Source: Planctomycetota bacterium
GTDB lineage: Bacteria > Planctomycetota > SZUA-567 > H5-PLA8
DNA: 64,000 nt
Assembly: GCA_027493525.1 (NCBI GenBank)
Contig: JAOSKN010000002.1
Coordinates: 2,451,326 to 2,515,325, forward strand
Reading direction: 5' to 3'
The position numbers and the translations under genes are program-made. Below, one piece after another: positions 24,841-35,600 of the stretch (position 1 is its first letter; each line of letters starts with the position of its first letter). The notes beneath the pieces are model-generated. The model was not told where the DNA came from. It did not search any database and saw only the letters and a list, made by a program, of their open reading frames with translations.

Positions 24841-25034
24841 GGATGTCTACCGAATTCTGAACTGATTGACCGTAAGGTCAGGCCTCATGGCTGCGAATGA
24901 TTCCAAAGCTATGAAATAAGGGTGGCCTTTGGTGCGTCTATCAGTTGGTGGGAGATGAGTTCGCGCGAGTTTCATTTGTAAGTTGTTTAACTGTATTAAG
25001 ATAGTTATTATGGTCGCGACGTGCAGCGGTTCCG

Positions 25035-25062
25035 TTGACTAGTTTGGAAAATATGAGATACT
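25035..25062 (+). promoter_or_regulatory. Possible prkA promoter
   Basis: TTGACT (25035-25040), 16 bp, GATACT (25057-25062), in an AT-rich stretch. The leader would be about 225 bases long, so other promoters closer to the gene are possible. Confidence 0.3.
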
Positions 25063-25294
25063 TATTGTGCAATGAGAGCAGGAGACGCGAGACGAGCAGT
25101 CGTTCTTTGGCATCCTGAGTCGCGCATCGCATCCCTTCGCTGTTCTCCCTAAAAGGAACGCAGACCTAGCGTTTATCGCTCGTCAGGCGCTGACGGGCGG
25201 GGCAAGTTCTCATTGGAGTCCGGGCGCGGGAGGTTTGCGAAGGAGATCGCTGAGCGCGACCAGGCGGAGCCTACGCCACGGGAAGGGATCCTTC

Positions 25295-27352
<2,058 letters not shown>

Positions 27353-27409
27353 CGGGCGATTGGGGGGAGCGTCCGGTTTCGGCCGGCCGCGCGTTCGAAA
27401 GGGATGTGT

Positions 27410-28060
27410 ATGTCGCCGAGTCCCGACAAGCACGCGCAATCCAAAGCGGCGCCGCCTCGCGGCTGGCTGGGCCGGCTGTGGGCCGTCATGCAGCGGGGCG
27501 GTTCCGCCGGCTGGCTCCTGACCACCGCCTTCCAGGGCCTCCTGACCTGGGTCTTTATCCTGGTCGCGCGGCTGAGCGCGGGCTTCCCCTGGGAACACCA
27601 GGCGCGGCAGCTCGTACTGATCGCGATCGTCGCGACGTGGTGCATGGCCCTGCGCACGATCCGCCAGCGCCTGATTGAGTTGCTGCGCTCGTGGCACGCG
27701 TATTCGCGCGGGCTGATCGAGAAGGCCGCGCGGAAGGCCGAGGCCGCCACGCTCGCCCCGCAGTACGCGCCGAAAGCGCTCTGGCAAACCATGTACGTGC
27801 GCAAGTCGATCCTGCGCCTGCGCATCATCGCCGCGGGGATCACGATGCCCTTCTTCGTGCTGCCGCTCTTCCTCGCGGCGCTCGCCGTCTCGCTGTATTG
27901 GGCCCATGGTGCGACGAACACCGAGTGGCTGAGCCTGGCGGCCTGTTGCGCGCTGCTAGCCACCGTCGTCGCCGTGTATTTCCGCTGGTCCATCCTGTTG
28001 GCGCCGGCCCGGGTAGCCGCCCGCAGGCCCGCCTCGACCCGCCCGCGCAGGCTGTTGTAA
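27410..28060 (+). CDS. Uncharacterised four-helix membrane protein within the PrkA module
   Basis: 216 residues from ATG 27410, chosen because AAGGGA lies at correct spacing; an ATG at 27404 is also in frame. Predicted membrane helices: about 33-52 (SAGWLLTTAFQGLLTWVFIL), 65-80, 136-160 (IIAAGITMPFFVLPLFLAAL) and 175-198. A basic loop lies between helices 2 and 3 (RQRLIELLRSWHAYSRGLIE). No known family. It lies 57 bases after prkA and 38 before yhbH, splitting a pair that is usually adjacent. It might tether the kinase complex to the membrane. Confidence 0.7.
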   Translation: MSPSPDKHAQSKAAPPRGWLGRLWAVMQRGGSAGWLLTTAFQGLLTWVFILVARLSAGFPWEHQARQLVLIAIVATWCMALRTIRQRLIELLRSWHAYSRGLIEKAARKAEAATLAPQYAPKALWQTMYVRKSILRLRIIAAGITMPFFVLPLFLAALAVSLYWAHGATNTEWLSLAACCALLATVVAVYFRWSILLAPARVAARRPASTRPRRLL

Positions 28061-28098
28061 ATCCGGCGCGCCCGCGGGCGCGCCCATGAGGTCCGCAC

Positions 28099-29229
28099 AT
28101 GAGCGACGCTGAACTGCAACTTCAGGAGGGGGTGAGCAAGATCGAGCGCGACCACTCGCGCTTTCGCTCCATCGTGCGCGGCCGGATCAAGAAGGACCTT
28201 CGCAAGTACATCACCAACAGCGAGATGATGGGCAAGAAGGGCAAGGATCTCGTATCCATTCCCGTGCCGCAGATCGAACTCCCGCGCTTCCGCTTCGGCC
28301 GGAACATGGGAGGCGTCGGCTCGGGCGAAGGCGAGGTTGGCGACCCGGTCGGCGGCCAGCCGCAGCCCGGCGACGGGCAGGGGGAGGCCGGCGACCAGCC
28401 CGGTGAGCACGCGCTGGAGGTCGAACTGACGCTCGAGGAACTGGCCAAGATCCTGGGCGAGGAGCTGGAGCTGCCCAACGTCGCCCCCAAGGGCCAGAAG
28501 ACGATCGTCACCCAGAAGGAGCGCTACAAGACGATCAGCCGCCAGGGGCCGGAGTCGCTGCGGCATTTCAAGCGCACCTACGTCCGCGCGCTGCGCCGCC
28601 AGATCGCGCTGGGGCTCTACGATCCCAAGAACCCGCGCATCATCCCGATCAAGGAAGACAAGCGCTACAAGAGCTGGCAGATCACGCACGTTCCCGAGTC
28701 CAACGCCGTGATCTTCTACATGATGGACGTCTCGGGCAGCATGGGCGACGAACAGAAGGAACTGGTCCGCACCACGGCCTTCTGGATCGATACTTGGCTG
28801 CGCAGTCAGTACAAGCGCCTGGAGAGCCGTTACATCACCCACGACGCCGCCGCGCGCGAGGTGGACATGGAAACCTTCTACCGCACGCGCGAATCCGGCG
28901 GCACGGCGATCAGCAGCGCCTACCGGCTCTGCGCCGACGTGGTGGACGACCAGTTTCCTTCGGCGAACTGGAACATCTACGTCTTCCACTTCTCCGACGG
29001 CGACAACCTGCTCAGCGATAACGAGCACTGCTTCCGCATCTTGCGCGAGGACCTGCTCCCGAAGCTTAATCTCTTCTGCTACGGCCAGGTGCGCAGCCTG
29101 TACGGTTCGGGCGAGTTCAAACGCAAGCTCGACGACGCGATCCAGGCCGAAAACCTGCTCACGGCGGACATCAAGAGCAAGGACGAGATTTACGACGCGA
29201 TCAAGATCTTCCTGGGGAAGGGGAAGTAG
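28099..29229 (+). CDS. yhbH: YhbH/YeaH family protein (DUF444) with VWA-like fold
   Basis: 376 residues. The N-terminus (SKIERDHSRFRSIVRGRIKK, DLRKYITNSEMMGKK) is the standard DUF444 start. A Gly/Gln/Asp-rich linker spans about 70-110. A von Willebrand A-like domain follows with the metal site VIFYMMDVSGSMGDEQKELV (DxSGS) and FYRTRESGGTAISSAYRLCA, then YVFHFSDGDNLLSDNEHCFR. YeaH is the partner of the YeaG/PrkA kinase in starvation responses. The gene lies 57 bases upstream of spoVR, as in many genomes. Confidence 0.95.
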   Translation: MSDAELQLQEGVSKIERDHSRFRSIVRGRIKKDLRKYITNSEMMGKKGKDLVSIPVPQIELPRFRFGRNMGGVGSGEGEVGDPVGGQPQPGDGQGEAGDQPGEHALEVELTLEELAKILGEELELPNVAPKGQKTIVTQKERYKTISRQGPESLRHFKRTYVRALRRQIALGLYDPKNPRIIPIKEDKRYKSWQITHVPESNAVIFYMMDVSGSMGDEQKELVRTTAFWIDTWLRSQYKRLESRYITHDAAAREVDMETFYRTRESGGTAISSAYRLCADVVDDQFPSANWNIYVFHFSDGDNLLSDNEHCFRILREDLLPKLNLFCYGQVRSLYGSGEFKRKLDDAIQAENLLTADIKSKDEIYDAIKIFLGKGK

Positions 29230-29286
29230 ATGGGGGCTTCCCGGAAATCCTGTCGCGCGCCATAGCCACGGAAACAGGCAGCACTC

Positions 29287-30797
<1,511 letters not shown>

Positions 30798-30874
30798 GCC
30801 CGGCATTCCGCACTGGCATCGCACCCTCGATTCATTAACCTTGCCTGCGCCTGCTTCGACTCGGGAGAACGCGC

Positions 30875-31342
30875 ATGCGCGGCGTTTTGGCGGTGCTGGG
30901 GGTCTCGTTCCTGCTGGCCGGTTGTTCGACCGACCGGAGCTTCAAGGCGAGCCACGACGAAGTGGTCAACGCCGTCGTCGAGGCAATCCACGAAGAGGCC
31001 GGGGTCGATCCCAAGCAGATTCAGATCCGCGAGGAGAAGCCCGAGAAGGGGCGTGCCACGCTCCTGACCGGCCCCTACGCGCGCTATTCGAAGTTTGAGG
31101 CGCGGGTCGTGACGCGCGAAGACCGGCACGGCGGCGAGCCGGAGCTGCAGGGGCGCATCCAGACCCAGGAGACGCTTTACACCCGGCACCATGACTGGGA
31201 AGAACGCTTCCTCGCGCGCGTGTCCATGAAGCTGCGCAAGCGTGTCTACGGCCCCGAGACGCAGCCGACCTCGTTGCCGGCCGAGCCCATCCCCGAGCCC
31301 AGGCCGCTCACGCCCGAAGAAGGCGGCATGCCCCGCAAGTAG
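30875..31342 (+). CDS. Small lipoprotein of unknown function
   Basis: 155 residues. Signal peptide with lipobox: MRGVLAVLGVSFLLAGCSTD, with Cys17 as the lipidation site. The mature part has a helical then beta pattern (FKASHDEVVNAVVEAIHEEA, FEARVVTREDRHGGEPELQG) and a Pro-rich tail EPIPEPRPLTPEEGG. The (Y/F)KASxDxVxxAVxxAI pattern recalls envelope lipoproteins of the DUF3568/CsgG-accessory kind, but I cannot assign it. It follows spoVR by 77 bases on the same strand. Confidence 0.72.
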   Translation: MRGVLAVLGVSFLLAGCSTDRSFKASHDEVVNAVVEAIHEEAGVDPKQIQIREEKPEKGRATLLTGPYARYSKFEARVVTREDRHGGEPELQGRIQTQETLYTRHHDWEERFLARVSMKLRKRVYGPETQPTSLPAEPIPEPRPLTPEEGGMPRK

Positions 31343-31369
31343 CCCGTCCGCGAGCCGGGAGCGCGACCG

Positions 31370-32638
31370 ATGCCGGCTGAGACCATCGACCTCCGCGGCC
31401 ACCTCCTCGACAACCTCACGCTGCCCAAGGTTCTCGACCTGATCATGGCCTTCGGCGGGGATTACCGGATCGAGGAGATCCGCGTGGGCTACTCGCCGCG
31501 CGATCCCAGCGCCGCGCGGGTGCGCATCGATGCGCCCGACGAGAAGACGCTCGAGGAGATCCTGGAGCAGGTCACGCGCAGCGGCGCGACCATCGCGCGC
31601 CAGCCCGACGTCCGCTTCAAGCCCGCGCCCAAGGATGGCGTGCTGCCCGACGACTTCTACGCCACGACGAATCTCACCACGCACATTTTTCATCGCGGAC
31701 GATGGCTGCGCGTCGAGAACGCCGAAATGGATTGCGGGATCGTGCTCGACCCGCGCCGCGGTCGCGCGCGCTGCCTGCGCATGCACCGCGTCAGGAAGGG
31801 CGATCCCGTCGTCGTCGGCCACGAAGGCATCCGCGTCGATCCGCTCGACCGCATGCCCGAACGGCAGGCCTTCGAGTTCATGGCCAGTTCGGTCTCCAGC
31901 GAGAAACCCAAGCTGCTGGCGATCCAGGGCGTCGCGCGGCAGATTCGCGCCGCGCAAAAGGCGGGCCGCAAGGTGCTCCTGGTCGGCGGACCGGCCATCG
32001 TCCATACCGGCGCCGGCCCGCACCTCGCCGCATTGATTCGCGACGGCCTCATTGACGTGCTCTTTGCCGGCAACGCGCTGGCCGCGCACGACATCGAGGC
32101 CGACATGTTCGGCACGAGCCTCGGCGTGAGCCTGGAGTCCGGCAAGCCCGTAGAACACGGGCACGAGCACCACCTGCGCGCGATCAACCGCGTACGGCAT
32201 GCCGGCTCCATCTCGGCCGCCGTGCGCAAGGGCCTGATCAAGGGTGGAGTCATGCACGCCTGCGTCCGCCGCGGAGTGCCGTTCGTGCTGGTGGGATCGA
32301 TTCGCGACGACGGCCCGCTACCCGACGTCTTCACCGAGGTTCACGCCGCGCAGGATGCCATGCGCGCGCACCTGCCCGGCGTGGGCGTGGCGATCATGAT
32401 CGGCACCATGCTCACCTCGATCGCCGTCGGGAACATGCTCCCCGCGGCCGTGTACACCGTCTGCGTGGACATCAATCCGGCCGTCGTGACGAAGCTCGCC
32501 GACCGCGGCACGTTCCACGCCATGGGGCTCGTTACCGACGCCGAACTCTTCCTGCGCCAGTTGGCGCGCGAACTGGGCGTCCGCGAGAAGCGCAGGGCTT
32601 CGCGCAAGCCGGCGCGCACGAAGCGCGCCGCCCGCTGA
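31370..32638 (+). CDS. TIGR00300/LOR-SDH family protein (ornithine cyclodeaminase-type)
   Basis: 422 residues. The N-terminal LOR/SDH domain starts ETIDLRGHLLDNLTLPKVLD and has GGDYRIEEIRVGYSPRDPSA. The linker DGVLPDDFYATTNLTTHIFH leads to a Rossmann-like domain with KVLLVGGPAIVHTGAGPHLA, DVLFAGNALAAHDIEADMFG and GTSLGVSLESGKPVEHGHEH, then FVLVGSIRDDGPLPDVFTEV. This is the TIGR00300 layout. Characterised relatives are the archaeal NAD-dependent ornithine cyclodeaminase and the C-terminal part of cyanobacterial arginine-guanidine-removing AgrE/ArgZ. Conversion of ornithine to proline is therefore the best guess. It ends in a Lys/Arg tail. Confidence 0.83.
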   Translation: MPAETIDLRGHLLDNLTLPKVLDLIMAFGGDYRIEEIRVGYSPRDPSAARVRIDAPDEKTLEEILEQVTRSGATIARQPDVRFKPAPKDGVLPDDFYATTNLTTHIFHRGRWLRVENAEMDCGIVLDPRRGRARCLRMHRVRKGDPVVVGHEGIRVDPLDRMPERQAFEFMASSVSSEKPKLLAIQGVARQIRAAQKAGRKVLLVGGPAIVHTGAGPHLAALIRDGLIDVLFAGNALAAHDIEADMFGTSLGVSLESGKPVEHGHEHHLRAINRVRHAGSISAAVRKGLIKGGVMHACVRRGVPFVLVGSIRDDGPLPDVFTEVHAAQDAMRAHLPGVGVAIMIGTMLTSIAVGNMLPAAVYTVCVDINPAVVTKLADRGTFHAMGLVTDAELFLRQLARELGVREKRRASRKPARTKRAAR

Positions 32639-32665
32639 AGCCCCGGCCTGCTTGTCGCAGGATGG

Positions 32666-35600
32666 CTACTTCTTGAAGATGCGATTGAAGAGCCCGCCGC
32701 CCTTATTCTTGTCCTCGGATTTCTCCTGCGGCTTCTCCTGGCGGTCCGACCCAACCTTGGGGACGGCCTGGGTGATGACGGTCTCGTGCTTGATGTACCC
32801 CGTGTTGCCCTGCCGGCCGGGTTCGGGTTTGGGCTCCGGCGCCTGCCCGGCGCTCTTTTGCGGTGAGGCCGGGGGCGGAGGCGGAGCCGGTTTGGCCTGC
32901 GCGGCCGGCTGGGGCTTAGCGGCCGGCTGAGGCTTCGCGGCCGGCGGGGGCGGGGCGGCGGGCTTGGGCGGCGGCTCCGGTTTCCTGGGAGCCTCCGCCT
33001 GGGCTGGCGGCTTAGGCTGCGGTTGCGGCTCCGGCCGGGTGGCGGCCGCCGCGTCCGGGGTGGACACGGTCTCGGTGGCGGCCGCGGAAGCGCCATGGAC
33101 GTTTGAGGGCGACGGAGCCTGGGGCGCCTGGGGCGCCGCCGCCGAATTAGGGCCCGCGGAAGCTGCCTTCGCTACCGGCGCGCCGGCCGCCTGCACGGCT
33201 TGTGGCCGCGGCTCCTTATCGGGTGGCGGGGGCTCCGGCGGCAATTCCTTGCCGTCGGATTCCTCCAGCACTTTCGCCATCCGCTCGCCCAGGTTGCGCG
33301 TGAACTGGTCGATCTGCTCGCGCATGTGCGAACCGGCCTGGGAGAGCTGCTCGTAGCGCTTCTTGAACTCTTCAAGCTGGAGGCAGGCGTGCTGGAACTG
33401 CTGGGTCACCGAGTTGTTTTCTCCCGCCAGGTCGGACATCGCGCGATGGTACTGCTGGTGGAGCGTCTCCATTCCGCGCTGCGCGGCCTGCTTGAAGCGC
33501 GCGTACTCGCCGCGGATCTTGCGCCCGTAGGCGGCCGCTTCTTCGTGGCGCGCGACGGCCTGGTCGCGTTCGTGCAGCGCTCGATCCTTGGCCTCGCGTT
33601 CGCTTTTGAGCCCCGCTTCTAGCTGCGCGGACTTGGCTTGCAGTTCGCGCAGGCCGCGGGCCTGCTGGTCGCGGTCTTCGGCGGCCTGCCCATGCGCCTG
33701 CTTCTCGCTGGCCAGCAGCGCCTTCAGCTCGGCCGCGCGGGCCTCCAATTCCCGCTTGGCAATACCCAGCGCGTCGTGGTCCTTCTGGAGCTGCGCGTGC
33801 GCCTCGCGTTCGGCTCCGAAGCGCGCTTCGAGGTCCGCGCTGCGCGCCTCCAGCGCCTTGCGCGCCTCGGCCAGTTCGTTTCCGCGCCGCAGGGCGGTAT
33901 CCTTCGCGGACTTCTCGAGGCCCAGCATCTCGTCGAGATCCGTGACGCGCGCGTCGAGATCCTTGCGGATCTCCGCCAGCTCTTTGCTCCGCCGCTCGGA
34001 GGCCTCTCGCGCTTCCTTCTCCAGCGCGTGGAGCGATTCCAGCTCCCGGACGCGCGCCTCCAGTTCCCGGCGTTCGTCGGCCAGCTCGTTGCGCTTCTTG
34101 AGCGCCGTCTCCTTCAGGTCCGTTTCGGCGGCGAGGCGTTTGTCCAATTCGGCGACGCGCGCCTCCAACTCCGCCTTGGCCTCGCTCAGAAGCTGCTTTT
34201 CGGTGAGCGCGGCCTCCTTGGCTTCGCGCTCCGACGAGAGCCGCACTTGCAGTTCGGCCTGCCGGATCTCCGCCTCGCGCCGCGACTCGGCGAATTCCTC
34301 GCGTAGCTTGGCGTCCTTCTCCTCGGCCTCGCGCCGCTCCTTGTCGGCGGCGGCGCGCTCCTCGCGCAGCTTCTTCTCCCACTCCTCGCGCGCCTTCTGT
34401 TCGCGCTCGTCGCGGGCCTTGCGCTCCTTCTCTTCGCGCGCCTTCCACTCCTTCTCCTGCTTCTCGAGCTGCTCCTGAATCTCCAGCTCGCGGTATTCCT
34501 GCTTCTCGAGGAGCTTCTTTTCCTTCTCCGCGTACTCGGCCAGGAGCCCTTCCAGGCGTTCCTTCTCGCTGCCGAGCCGGGTTTCCAACTCGACGATCCG
34601 CGCTTCCAGTTCGCGCCGCGCCTCGGCCAGTTCGTCGCGCTTCTTGAACGCCGCGTCCTTCGCATCGGATTCCGAGGCCAGGCGCTTGGTCAGCTCGGTG
34701 ACTTTCACCTCCAGCTCGCCGCGCGCCTCGGCCAGGCTGTTGCGCTCCTTCAGTGCGGCGACCTTGGCCTCGCGTTCCTTGGCCAGGGCGGCTTCGAGTT
34801 CGCCCGATTTCTCCTCAAGTTCCTTGCGGGCCTGCGCCAGGTCTTCGCGGAGTTTGCGGACGAGGTCCTCGCGTTCGAGCGCTTCGGACTCGGCCTTTTC
34901 CCGCTTGCCGCGCTCGGCCTGGTCGCGTTGTTCGCGTTCGGCCTTTTCGCGCTCGCCCTTCTCGCGTTCGGCCTTTTTCGCGCTCGCCCTTCTCGCGCTC
35001 CGCCTTGGCGCGCTTTTCCTGGTCGGCCTTTTCGCGCTCCTGGCGCTGCTTTTCGACCTGCTCCTGGGTCTGCTGCTCGCGCTCCTGGCGCTCTTTTTTC
35101 CTGCTTGGCCATGAGTTCCAGCTCCTCGCGTTGACGGCGTGATTTTTTCCGCGTGCCACTTCGTCTCGGAGTCCGCCCGGTCCCGGGCGGCCCGTTCCAG
35201 CGCCAGCCGCTCCTGCGCGGCGAACGCTTCCCGTTCCTGCGCCTCCCGCGCTTCGCGCGCGGCGATCAGGAGCTGGAACTTCTCCTCAAAACTCCGGCTG
35301 CGCGCTGCCAGCCCCTGAAAAAAGCCATCCATCCGGGCCTGTTCCTGGCGCGTGAGATGCTCCCGCTCTTCCTGGCGTCGGGACTCGCATTCGCTCCGGA
35401 CGTCGCGGGCCACGGCTTCCAGCAGCGCCTCGCGTTCGAGCCGGTCGCGCACGTCCCAGGCCTGCCGGGCCGCCTGCTCCTGCCGCGTGCGCTCCTCGGC
35501 GAGCTTCGTCACGCGTTCCAGTTCGGCCTTCAGCTTCTCCTCATGTCCCCGGCGCAGGCGCTCGTCCTCGGCCTGAGCCTCTTCCTCGGCTTTTTGGCGC

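Larger units (their letters stand above)
24804..25294. other. AT-rich divergent intergenic region
   Basis: 491 bases between the symporter pair and prkA. It contains the palindrome at 24818-24840, a smaller one (TGACC-GTAA-GGTCA) near 24866-24879 and a possible prkA promoter. A 63-residue minus-strand frame (24941-25132) has no ribosome-binding site or family features, so I see no gene. Confidence 0.5.

Noticed and set aside
24941..25132. 63-codon minus-strand frame in the AT-rich intergenic region
   Set aside because: No ribosome-binding site, no family features, and AT-rich DNA did not otherwise suggest coding.
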